Source: a virus. From it: a DNA stretch of 64,000 nucleotides. Within the stretch, counting starts at the first letter, position 1. Each line of letters starts with the position of its first letter. The stretch covers positions 159,303 through 223,302 of the IMG/VR virus record IMGVR_UViG_3300032294_002797. One strand, 5' to 3'. The position numbers were made by a program, and so were the translations under genes. The notes under the pieces were generated by a model that ran no database searches, was not told the DNA's origin, and saw only the letters and a program-made list of their open reading frames with translations. Below, piece by piece: positions 56,535 to 63,288 of this stretch.

Positions 56535-57168
56535 TTAACATCCTTTTCAATTTCTTAATAGCCATAGTTCTGCTATCTTTCATAAGTTCATCAATAAGAT
56601 CATCAACCCTCTCATCCAGCGTCAATTCTGCTGGTTTAGGCGGTACAGGCGGGTTTATCAAATCTGTAAATATTGATCTTAGATTCGTTATCATACCATT
56701 GTCATACAAACCTATGTTATACATTTGTGCTGAAAAACTATCACAATTGGTGATAAAATAGTTGTTCTTGAAAAATAAGTCATGCTCACTATCTGTTGTA
56801 TGCTTATCGGTTTTATGAACCATAATAAACTTATCAAAGATGGTAATTTCATTATTAAGGTTGAGCGTTAAAATATCGTTTTTAGCATCATGCTTATCAT
56901 AAGTTAGTGGATGATTAATAAAATCAGATTTCTTATAGCGATTCAAAGTAACAAAACTATCAGTGTGCTGTTCATGACTGAACTTGATATCTGAATCATA
57001 ATAATAATGATGACCATAATCTAATAAATTTGATGGGCCGTATGTTTGAAACGATTGTATAGAGTAGATGCGATCATTAATAACCCAGCGATACTTTATA
57101 TCATAAAAGTCGCTGCCCGGTTTTTGTGCAAAATTTAAGCAATATGGTATTATATCTTTAAGTCTCAT
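56521..57168 (-). CDS. hypothetical protein
   Basis: 215 residues. YDIKYRWVINDRIYSIQSFQ, ILTLNLNNEITIFDKFIMVH, then a proline hinge (NPPVPPKPAELT) and a helical end DERVDDLIDELMKDSRTMAI. Beta-rich body; no family recognised. Confidence 0.6.
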   Translation of the reverse strand: MRLKDIIPYCLNFAQKPGSDFYDIKYRWVINDRIYSIQSFQTYGPSNLLDYGHHYYYDSDIKFSHEQHTDSFVTLNRYKKSDFINHPLTYDKHDAKNDILTLNLNNEITIFDKFIMVHKTDKHTTDSEHDLFFKNNYFITNCDSFSAQMYNIGLYDNGMITNLRSIFTDLINPPVPPKPAELTLDERVDDLIDELMKDSRTMAIKKLKRMLNERL

Positions 57169-57177
57169 CTTATTCCC

Positions 57178-57333
57178 TTAGCTAAAATACATAGTATCTA
57201 GTTTCTTGATAATATTAATATAAACTTCTGGCTTATCATATATTTCAATACCTTCTGGCCCATTATCTATTTCTTTAAGTTTATCTTCTAATAATTCTAT
57301 TAGAATATCTAAATCTTGATTAGTTAGTTTCAT
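57178..57333 (-). CDS. hypothetical small helical protein
   Basis: 51 residues: MKLTNQDLDILIELLEDKLK, EIDNGPEGIEIYDKPEVYIN, IIKKLDTMYFS. This helix-turn-helix pattern (LT..D...L...L) is common in phage mini-proteins. Ends 9 nt before the next gene. Confidence 0.6.
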   Translation of the reverse strand: MKLTNQDLDILIELLEDKLKEIDNGPEGIEIYDKPEVYINIIKKLDTMYFS

Positions 57334-57338
57334 TTTTC

Positions 57339-57713
57339 TTAAAACCCCTTAGCGGTAATGTGATATCTATGATTATCTTTTTTATCTCTATGAGCATGAA
57401 AGAGTATTTCACTAAATGAGACTGAATAGAATTGGTTAATCATTTCTTTATGAAAATACTGTAGCAAGTCTTTTGGGGTGAACTCCCTATCATCTTTCCA
57501 GTAAACGGCATAACCGTAATCTTGTTTATCTACTTCAGCCCAACCATATACCTCGTTCATATTTTCTGTTTCGAGTGTTTTTGCTGTAAAAATACTAAGA
57601 CTGTTTATTTGACCAATACTCTCTTTGTTTAAAGACGGTAGTAGTTTAGTAAAACCCAACATAAATTCTGCGTAGGCTTCTGGTATACTGTTAACAATTA
57701 TTTTTGTTGTCAT
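57339..57713 (-). CDS. hypothetical protein
   Basis: 124 residues. IPEAYAEFMLGFTKLLPSLN, VYGWAEVDKQDYGYAVYWKD, EFTPKDLLQYFHKEMINQFY and a His/Lys-rich end. Alpha/beta; not recognised. ATGA joint to the upstream gene. Confidence 0.6.
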   Translation of the reverse strand: MTTKIIVNSIPEAYAEFMLGFTKLLPSLNKESIGQINSLSIFTAKTLETENMNEVYGWAEVDKQDYGYAVYWKDDREFTPKDLLQYFHKEMINQFYSVSFSEILFHAHRDKKDNHRYHITAKGF

Positions 57714-58105
57714 ATGAATAATCTATCTTTTAGTAAGTCTCGTATCGTGTCTGTAATATTAATTCCATTAACTATAATACTATCTTTATCTGGATATCTT
57801 CCAGCCTCTCTATCATACAGCCACCAAATAGCAAACTCTTGGTCTCTGGTTAATTTAATATTGCTTTTAACATTCTTGTTCATATCCAGCAACAACTGAT
57901 TCATAGTCTCTTTGCTAGCATAAATAACTTCTGACGATGATGGATCGGTAGAAGTGATATCTATAGCCATATTAAACGCCCCAGTATTTGGATATGCAGC
58001 ATATTTTCCCCAACCCATTTTATCATATAGTTCTTGCATACTATCATCAAGAGTTTTAGGAAACATCCAATCAAATAAACTTAAAAAGCCATTTAAAAAA
58101 CTCAT
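57710..58105 (-). CDS. hypothetical protein; C-terminus repeats 54543-54713
   Basis: 131 residues. The N-terminal part LFDWMFPKTLDDSMQELYDK contains short helices; the middle has MAIDITSTDPSSSEVIYASK; the end TRDQEFAIWWLYDREAG plus INITDTIRDLLKDRL duplicates the 56-residue protein at 54543-54713. Function unknown. Confidence 0.6.
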   Translation of the reverse strand: MSFLNGFLSLFDWMFPKTLDDSMQELYDKMGWGKYAAYPNTGAFNMAIDITSTDPSSSEVIYASKETMNQLLLDMNKNVKSNIKLTRDQEFAIWWLYDREAGRYPDKDSIIVNGINITDTIRDLLKDRLFI

Positions 58106-58314
58106 GACTCTACCTCTTCTGGTCTTAATACTTTTAGTTCTAGTGCTGATGTTAACAGCAAGTGTTTATTATTGATATTGCTGTCTTTTTTCCAATCTAT
58201 AATTTTTTGTTCAACTCTGTGATAAGTTTCAGCACTTAGTTTATCTACAGTAGAGAATACTAGAACATCGTCTGGTTTTAAACTCATTACTGATATTTGT
58301 GGTAAATCATTCAT
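58102..58314 (-). CDS. hypothetical small protein
   Basis: 70 residues from MNDLPQISVMSLKPDDVLVF. STVDKLSAETYHRVEQKIID followed by LLLTSALELKVLRPEE. The start MSLKPDDVLVF...DKLSxETxxRxxxxI is common in bacterial and phage small proteins of unknown role. The ATG at 58314 overlaps the upstream TGA. Confidence 0.6.
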   Translation of the reverse strand: MNDLPQISVMSLKPDDVLVFSTVDKLSAETYHRVEQKIIDWKKDSNINNKHLLLTSALELKVLRPEEVES

Positions 58315-58592
58315 TTTGATAATATCCATAGCGTTGTGATAAATAAAGATGCTTGAACTATTGGAAAAACAGCAACATAAAGCGACCAACGATTAAGAGC
58401 CACAGGAATAGCTGAACAGATAAAACAAACAACGGGAAAAGTTAATATAATCCACATCATTATATGAGCCAATATACTATCTTGTGCTTGAGGACTATCC
58501 ATGCTCATTAGTCCTGCCATTAAACATGGAAGAAAACTAACCACACCCAATACTAAATTAAAGAAGCACAATACTTTTGTTAGAAGAATCAT
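58311..58592 (-). CDS. membrane protein, three helices
   Basis: 93 residues. VLCFFNLVLGVVSFLPCLMA, IMMWIILTFPVVCFICSAIP and YVAVFPIVQASLFITTLWIL are membrane helices. Overlaps neighbours by 4 nt. The small membrane gene next to it may form a pair. Confidence 0.65.
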   Translation of the reverse strand: MILLTKVLCFFNLVLGVVSFLPCLMAGLMSMDSPQAQDSILAHIMMWIILTFPVVCFICSAIPVALNRWSLYVAVFPIVQASLFITTLWILSK

Positions 58593-58774
58593 TTTCTAAC
58601 TCCTGCTCCACCAGTAACTAATCCAGTAAGCCACAAGGTTGCTAAATATGTCCATATATTCATTGGGATATTAGTATGGAACAAAGTATTCATCGCCCAT
58701 ATAGTGATAAATGGACAAACTATAACAAGTATAACGATAAAAATTAAGAACCAAACAAACATATCAGTTTTCAT
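58589..58774 (-). CDS. small membrane protein
   Basis: 61 residues. VWFLIFIVILVIVCPFITIW and NIWTYLATLWLTGLVTGGAG are two membrane helices. Overlaps both neighbours. Unknown function. Confidence 0.6.
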   Translation of the reverse strand: MKTDMFVWFLIFIVILVIVCPFITIWAMNTLFHTNIPMNIWTYLATLWLTGLVTGGAGVRK

Positions 58775-59450
58775 TATTTTGCTTTCTAATTTGATATAAA
58801 TTTATACCCTTTTTAATGTTTTTAACAACAGTACATATCTTTTTTATAATATCTGTACCTGATATAGTTTTACCATCAATTATAGTATACGAATCACCAA
58901 CATAAATGGCTAACTGCTCAGACGCTTTAATCATATCATCTGTGATCTGGTTGTCAAGATATTCTAGATCGTGGCTTAGTCCTTTAATTGTCCAGCCTTT
59001 GAGTTTAAGTTCATTTCTGAGTTCTATATTTTCTTGTCTAGTTTGAGAAGTAGGTTCAACCCAAGGAAAATCTCTGACAATCCTTTTATAGAATTCTAGA
59101 TTCTTGCGGTGCCTTTTATTGCTGGTTTGAAGTTTCTTAATCTTTTTTTCTAGTCGTTGAATTCTAATTTGTTCTGGTGATGGTGTTGAATAATTTTTCT
59201 CATCTCTTTTATCAGAGAAAACGGGCCATTCTAATGCTAGCTCCTTTAAAAGATCATGAGGTTTTTTGTGAAGTATATCAAAATAAAAGGTGTCTTCGTA
59301 TGAACCAGTAATTTGATGATATTTTTGCGGCCAGACTTTAGACAATTCATCCAATATAATTTGGCCGTACCTTAATCGTTCAGACTCAGGTTTATCACCT
59401 TGATCCGCATAAATCTTCTCAATATTGTCAATAAACTTTTTAAATGTCAT
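58764..59450 (-). CDS. hypothetical charged helical protein
   Basis: 228 residues. The N-terminal ~70 residues (ERLRYGQIILDELSKVWPQK; YHQITGSYEDTFYFD) are a small domain; residues ~95-135 are a basic helix RLEKKIKKLQTSNKRHRKNL; the C-terminus is mixed. The GQxxxxxLxxxWPxxxxxIxGtxxDxF wording recurs in phage mini-genes. Function unknown. Confidence 0.6.
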   Translation of the reverse strand: MTFKKFIDNIEKIYADQGDKPESERLRYGQIILDELSKVWPQKYHQITGSYEDTFYFDILHKKPHDLLKELALEWPVFSDKRDEKNYSTPSPEQIRIQRLEKKIKKLQTSNKRHRKNLEFYKRIVRDFPWVEPTSQTRQENIELRNELKLKGWTIKGLSHDLEYLDNQITDDMIKASEQLAIYVGDSYTIIDGKTISGTDIIKKICTVVKNIKKGINLYQIRKQNNEN

Positions 59451-59610
59451 TTACATCACCATTAAAAAATACTTCATTTCCTAAAAATCCTAGTATAAAC
59501 CCCATAGAAAGCATAGCCGCGAATGGATCATTCCACCATAAACAAGAAAGTATAAAAATAACAGCAGCACTATATGCTATAATAAGTTTTTGAATTTGTG
59601 ATTTAGTCAT
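59440..59610 (-). CDS. small membrane protein
   Basis: 56 residues from MTKSQIQKLIIAYSAAVIFI. Two membrane helices (the second AAMLSMGFILGFLGNEVFF). ATGs at 59610 and 59625 are both possible; neither has a clear ribosome site. Confidence 0.55.
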   Translation of the reverse strand: MTKSQIQKLIIAYSAAVIFILSCLWWNDPFAAMLSMGFILGFLGNEVFFNGDVNDI

Positions 59611-59612
59611 TA

Positions 59613-59861
59613 TTATAATATCCATTCTCTTAGGTCAATTATATTAAACCAATCATATGTTTTATCAGTATTGATGTGCAAATATTGTATTTCTGGTTCT
59701 TTTTTGTATTGAATCCCATTTAGATCAAAAGTTCCGCGTTCTTTAGTTATAACTGTGAAAGAATTTATCGCTTCCTCTCTTGAGGAAAAGGTTCCTATCC
59801 AATTCTTATCGCCAGACTGAGGATAATAATCATTACCCATAGTTAATAGATAAAATTTCAT
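59613..59861 (-). CDS. hypothetical small protein
   Basis: 82 residues: FYLLTMGNDYYPQSGDKNWI, GTFSSREEAINSFTVITKER, then a strand part ending IIDLREWIL. The pattern (strand, GxFxSxEEA helix, strand) is the small ferredoxin-like fold frequent in phage accessory proteins. Confidence 0.6.
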   Translation of the reverse strand: MKFYLLTMGNDYYPQSGDKNWIGTFSSREEAINSFTVITKERGTFDLNGIQYKKEPEIQYLHINTDKTYDWFNIIDLREWIL

Positions 59862-60058
59862 CTTCCCAAAATCCTTTCCTCTAAGAACATAAAATATCCA
59901 TTATAAAATACTTTGCACATTATATGCAATATTTCTTCATCGTTTTGTGCGTTCTTGATACTGTATAGTAGATATTCTCTTTTGTTAGAAAATTTCGGAC
60001 TACTCCAATCTATTTCGTCTAAAAAAGTTTCAAATTTTTCTCTAATACTCTTACTCAT
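59858..60058 (-). CDS. hypothetical small helical protein
   Basis: 66 residues: IREKFETFLDEIDWSSPKFS, NKREYLLYSIKNAQNDEEIL, HIMCKVFYNGYFMFLEERIL. All helix; ends 1 nt before the next gene. Unknown function. Confidence 0.6.
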   Translation of the reverse strand: MSKSIREKFETFLDEIDWSSPKFSNKREYLLYSIKNAQNDEEILHIMCKVFYNGYFMFLEERILGR

Positions 60059-60059
60059 A

Positions 60060-60404
60060 TCAATATATAGACTCGATAGGAAAAGGTTTGTTATGTGTTT
60101 CTGGTTGTTGAACTTCTTTAAGAAATTGTTCTCCAGAAATTTTTCTTGTTATTGCTGTAAAGTTTCCATTAAATGTATAAGAGTTACCACTATAGTCCAT
60201 AAAAGTATTGTTGCTTAATTCATAAAGATTTCTGTATGTTTTCCCACTACTATCAGTAACATCAACAACAGTATATATTTTTTGAGGATCTATTACTCTG
60301 CATGATTTAATTCCTGACCCAATAGTAATTATCAGAAATAAAATGGACAATCCAACAACTGTTCCATGAATGAATGTAAAAAGATAGTGGTTAAATTTTT
60401 CCAT
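60060..60404 (-). CDS. membrane-anchored small protein
   Basis: 114 residues. An N-terminal membrane helix (HGTVVGLSILFLIITIGSGI) is followed by an external-type beta domain: IYTVVDVTDSSGKTYRNLYE, LSNNTFMDYSGNSYTFNGNF. It may be a lipoprotein-like or periplasm-facing protein. Unknown function. Confidence 0.6.
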   Translation of the reverse strand: MEKFNHYLFTFIHGTVVGLSILFLIITIGSGIKSCRVIDPQKIYTVVDVTDSSGKTYRNLYELSNNTFMDYSGNSYTFNGNFTAITRKISGEQFLKEVQQPETHNKPFPIESIY

Positions 60405-60619
60405 TATTTTCCTACCTTAACTATTTCAAAACCCCAACCAAAAATTCTAAAATTAAAACCCTTCCCCCAATCGTATGTATAATAATACATTTCGGTAGTT
60501 AAATTTAAAGATATACCATATTCATAAAGATCATCGCTGGGATGCCAGTTTTTATCTAAAAAATTAGGCATTTTAAAAAACAATAAATCAAAAGGATGAA
60601 AAAATTTAATAGATATCAT
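60404..60619 (-). CDS. hypothetical small protein
   Basis: 71 residues from MISIKFFHPFDLLFFKMPNF. YGISLNLTTEMYYYTYDWGK and a hydrophobic end FNFRIFGWGFEIVKVGK. A TTG at 60682 would add 21 residues. First gene after the promoter at 60.69 kb; with the ATG the leader is 72 nt, with the TTG only 9 nt. Confidence 0.5.
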   Translation of the reverse strand: MISIKFFHPFDLLFFKMPNFLDKNWHPSDDLYEYGISLNLTTEMYYYTYDWGKGFNFRIFGWGFEIVKVGK

Positions 60620-60690
60620 TGCTGGTGTACTTATACTTATAAGATAAATGTCTGTCGTGGGATATTTATTTTTACAAAACAACTTATCGT

Positions 60691-60719
60691 ATGATAACAG
60701 AAGCCTATGGGTTTGTCAA
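60691..60719 (-). promoter_or_regulatory. sigma70-type promoter
   Basis: TTGACA, 17 bp, TATCAT on the minus strand, in the gap beside the plus-strand HNH gene. Confidence 0.82.
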
Positions 60720-60763
60720 CCACGACTGACACTCCTATGGGCTTTTTGTTTTGAGGTTTAAAA

Positions 60764-61435
60764 ATGCTTATCATAGTCAAAAAGTGCCCTAAATGCAAAG
60801 AGCATAAAATATTAGATAGTTTTTATAAAAGTAAAACACATTTATTTGAAAGAACATCTATATGTAAAATTTGTTGGAATAAATCTGGTAAAAAATATGT
60901 TCAAAAAAATAAAACAAAAGTTAAAGAATATAAAAAAGAGTATTATCAAAAAAATAAACAGAAAATAAAAGAAAAATATGAAGAACGACTTGTATCTAAT
61001 AAAGAAAAAATTTTAGAAAATAAAAGAAAATACTATCATAATAATAAAAAAATCCTAAAGAAAAAAATTAAATACTATCGACAAAATAATAAAGAAAAAA
61101 GAAATGCTCATGAAAGGAATAGAAGAAAAATAGATATTGTTTATAGAATCAAATTAAATTATAGATCTAGAATTTCTGGCATCATTAATGGAATAGGAAG
61201 AAAAAGCAAAAAAACAGAAGAAATGTTGGGTTGTTCATGGGAAACTTTTGTTAAATATTTAGAACAAAATTTCAAAAAAGGTATGAATTGGAATAATTAT
61301 GGGGATTGGCATATAGATCATGTGATACCTTTATGTACAGCAAAAACAGTGGATGAACTAAATAAATTAACTCATTATACTAATTGTCAACCCCTTTGGG
61401 CAGAAGAAAACTTGAAGAAGGGTGCAAAAATTTAA
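60764..61435 (+). CDS. HNH homing-type endonuclease (plus strand)
   Basis: 223 residues. N-terminal zinc-type motif CPKCKEHKILDSFYKS and CKICW; a long Lys/Tyr-rich basic helix (KKEYYQKNKQKIKEKYEERL); C-terminal domain MLGCSWETFVKYLEQNFKKG, MNWNNYGDWHIDHVIPLCTA, HYTNCQPLWAEENLKKG. The architecture matches the HNH at 43404-44042. GAGG is 7 nt before the ATG. Opposite orientation to all neighbours and insertion next to a promoter are typical of a mobile homing nuclease. Confidence 0.85.
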   Translation: MLIIVKKCPKCKEHKILDSFYKSKTHLFERTSICKICWNKSGKKYVQKNKTKVKEYKKEYYQKNKQKIKEKYEERLVSNKEKILENKRKYYHNNKKILKKKIKYYRQNNKEKRNAHERNRRKIDIVYRIKLNYRSRISGIINGIGRKSKKTEEMLGCSWETFVKYLEQNFKKGMNWNNYGDWHIDHVIPLCTAKTVDELNKLTHYTNCQPLWAEENLKKGAKI

Positions 61436-61443
61436 TAACTTAG

Positions 61444-61644
61444 TTAAGTAAGAAATTCATCTTGACAATCATTACAAACCCAAAGACCACCAACAGACTC
61501 TACTCCATTGTTATGACTTTTGACTGGACAAAGATAACTATCATTAACAGATTCTTTTCTTTCACAAGTATAGATATATCGCCCACAAACCATACAAGTT
61601 TCAGTAGGAGCATCTGGATCGCAACATTTAATATTATTAGTCAT
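61444..61644 (-). CDS. small Cys-rich protein
   Basis: 66 residues from MTNNIKCCDPDAPTETCMVC. GRYIYTCERKESVNDSYLCP and GGLWVCNDCQDEF. Three to four CxxC-like pairs form one or two zinc sites. The ATG at 61644 overlaps the upstream stop by 8 nt. Unknown function. Confidence 0.6.
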   Translation of the reverse strand: MTNNIKCCDPDAPTETCMVCGRYIYTCERKESVNDSYLCPVKSHNNGVESVGGLWVCNDCQDEFLT

Positions 61645-61834
61645 AGAGTTTGCTTTTATAAATGTCTGGGTGAAAATTAACAATATTTGCAGTGGTATCC
61701 TCTATACCTAGAGCATACAAGACGTATGTGAAAAAAGCAAGACCTTCGTATCTATGTTTTGGATATTCTCCACAGCGTTTATCATAGTCTATAATCAATG
61801 GTCGTAGCTTGTCTAAAAATTCTTGATTAGTCAT
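61637..61834 (-). CDS. hypothetical small protein
   Basis: 65 residues: MTNQEFLDKLRPLIIDYDKR, CGEYPKHRYEGLAFFTYVLY, ALGIEDTTANIVNFHP. Helical; unknown function. Confidence 0.6.
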   Translation of the reverse strand: MTNQEFLDKLRPLIIDYDKRCGEYPKHRYEGLAFFTYVLYALGIEDTTANIVNFHPDIYKSKLYD

Positions 61835-61836
61835 AT

Positions 61837-62034
61837 CTATATTGTAAAAATTATGAGTTTAAAGTACCATAATATAAAAATTAACACTGGTATACCAGAA
61901 ATTATTGTTGCTAAAATTTCTGATCCTAATGTCAAATTACTACCAAATCTTAATAGTAAAGTAAAGAAATATAAAAATGCCCAAGCAAGTATGCAAATGA
62001 AACTAAAAGCAATATAAGATATAGATATAATCAT
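61837..62034 (-). CDS. small membrane protein
   Basis: 65 residues from MIISISYIAFSFICILAWAF. Two membrane helices (second ATIISGIPVLIFILWYFKLI). The ATG at 62034 overlaps the upstream stop as ATGA. Confidence 0.6.
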   Translation of the reverse strand: MIISISYIAFSFICILAWAFLYFFTLLLRFGSNLTLGSEILATIISGIPVLIFILWYFKLIIFTI

Positions 62035-62372
62035 AGAACTTCTGTAAGAATTCTCCAACTTTTAAGTTTGAGTCCTTCATTAATAACTTCTATTGGTTTA
62101 CCTTGAAGTTCATCAATAGTTTTAACTTTAGCATCTTTTAGTAACTGGTTGATCTTTTTGACCATCTCTGCTCTTTGTATTTGACGATCTTTTTCTGTCC
62201 ATTTAGTATATTTATCAACTTGAACCGTTTCGCCCCACCCACCACTAATAAAATCGAAAGAGCCACACCCACCAAAACTTAATTCCACAGTTAAACCAAA
62301 CTGAGCATCTTGGTATCCGCCATATCCAAAATATACCTTTTCAATTTTACCAAGTTCTTTTTTAGAATTCAT
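62031..62372 (-). CDS. conserved phage protein (WRILTEVL end)
   Basis: 113 residues. LGKIEKVYFGYGGYQDAQFG, LTVELSFGGCGSFDFISGGW, KWTEKDRQIQRAEMVKKINQ, LLKDAKVKTIDELQGKPIEV and SWRILTEVL. A widely conserved accessory protein family of bacteria and phages with the AKVxxxxxLxGxPxEV...SWRILTE signature; function unknown. Confidence 0.75.
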   Translation of the reverse strand: MNSKKELGKIEKVYFGYGGYQDAQFGLTVELSFGGCGSFDFISGGWGETVQVDKYTKWTEKDRQIQRAEMVKKINQLLKDAKVKTIDELQGKPIEVINEGLKLKSWRILTEVL

Positions 62373-62625
62373 CTTCTGTTACCTCTCTAAAGTCACTAGT
62401 ATGTCTCATAACCTCAATTCTGCCATTATCTAAGTCTGCCAAAACACAATGACCAGGAGCGTTTTTAATTTCGGTTAAGAATACAAAAAACTTTTTCTTA
62501 TTTGATCCATATCCCAACGAATCATAATATTTAATTTTATCTTGGTCTGATAATTGATTCCAAAAATCTGGATTAAAATTTTTTGGTTCAAAAACAACTA
62601 CTGTGCCGGGAGTAAAAGTATTCAT
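62362..62625 (-). CDS. conserved phage protein
   Basis: 87 residues: TFTPGTVVVFEPKNFNPDFW, NQLSDQDKIKYYDSLGYGSN, FFVFLTEIKNAPGHCVLADL, RHTSDFREVTEDEF. An SH3-like small protein with a signature (FWNxLS...KYYxxLGYG...HTSDFR) seen in many T4-like phages. Unknown function. Confidence 0.7.
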   Translation of the reverse strand: MNTFTPGTVVVFEPKNFNPDFWNQLSDQDKIKYYDSLGYGSNKKKFFVFLTEIKNAPGHCVLADLDNGRIEVMRHTSDFREVTEDEF

Positions 62626-62627
62626 AT

Positions 62628-62882
62628 TTAGTCTTCTTTTGCTGCTTTAATTACATCTTCTCTTGAGATAATTACTGTAACACGATAATGATTTGACTTC
62701 CATTGTTCCCAAGCCTTACATAATACGCATCTAGGCTCATAGTCTGTACAAGGTTCTCCATAAATATCAATCATTTCATTCATAGTTAAAGGCAATGTAA
62801 CTTCAACAAAATTTAAACTAAATCCATAATGTGCTTTTAGATTTTCTAATTGATCTTTTTGAGTTAGTGGACTTTTATACAT
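62628..62882 (-). CDS. hypothetical small protein
   Basis: 84 residues: KDQLENLKAHYGFSLNFVEV, LTMNEMIDIYGEPCTDYEPR, CVLCKAWEQWKSNHYRVTVI. Contains a Cys pair CVLC. Unknown function. Confidence 0.6.
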   Translation of the reverse strand: MYKSPLTQKDQLENLKAHYGFSLNFVEVTLPLTMNEMIDIYGEPCTDYEPRCVLCKAWEQWKSNHYRVTVIISREDVIKAAKED

Positions 62883-62883
62883 C

Positions 62884-63087
62884 TTATTTATCTAGTGTAG
62901 AATTCCACTTAAATTCAACTTTTCCTGTGTCATCCACTATTATCCAATGAGCCGCTCTATTGATAATGGCTTGTCTTTTAAATTTATGGTCTGTCCAGTT
63001 TGTTCCACAACCCCAGCCTATAACAAAACCAACTAATAGTATTAATGCTGCTGGTATAAAAAGTTCATTATACTTATCATCTATCAT
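62884..63087 (-). CDS. small membrane protein, tandem paralogue 1
   Basis: 67 residues. A membrane helix IPAALILLVGFVIGWGCGTN then FKRQAIINRAAHWIIVDDTG and KVEFKWN. Same layout as the next protein upstream (63089-63283); the pair is a tandem duplication. Small phage membrane proteins ending xAxW...G.xxFxW are common; unknown function. Confidence 0.65.
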   Translation of the reverse strand: MIDDKYNELFIPAALILLVGFVIGWGCGTNWTDHKFKRQAIINRAAHWIIVDDTGKVEFKWNSTLDK

Positions 63088-63088
63088 A

Positions 63089-63283
63089 TTATTGTTGTCC
63101 TATAAAATTCCATTCAAATTCTACTGTTCCATCTTCATTAAGAGTCCAATGTGCGGCTTTATGTTCAATCGCTTGTTTTTTAAACTCTTGCGATGTTATA
63201 TGATTGCCCAATAAGACGCCTAACACCAAAAAACATAAACACATAACAGCACAAATACATCCAGCACCTTCATGTTCATACAT
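63089..63283 (-). CDS. small membrane protein, tandem paralogue 2
   Basis: 64 residues. A membrane helix ICAVMCLCFLVLGVLLGNHI then FKKQAIEHKAAHWTLNEDGT and VEFEWN. Duplicate of the 67-residue gene, 1 nt away. Confidence 0.65.
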   Translation of the reverse strand: MYEHEGAGCICAVMCLCFLVLGVLLGNHITSQEFKKQAIEHKAAHWTLNEDGTVEFEWNFIGQQ

Positions 63284-63288
63284 ATTGT

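Noticed and set aside
60704-60748. Direct repeat CCTATGGG flanking the promoter before the HNH gene at 60.76 kb
   Set aside because: Only 8-10 bases and not inverted; could be a remnant of insertion, but too short to call.
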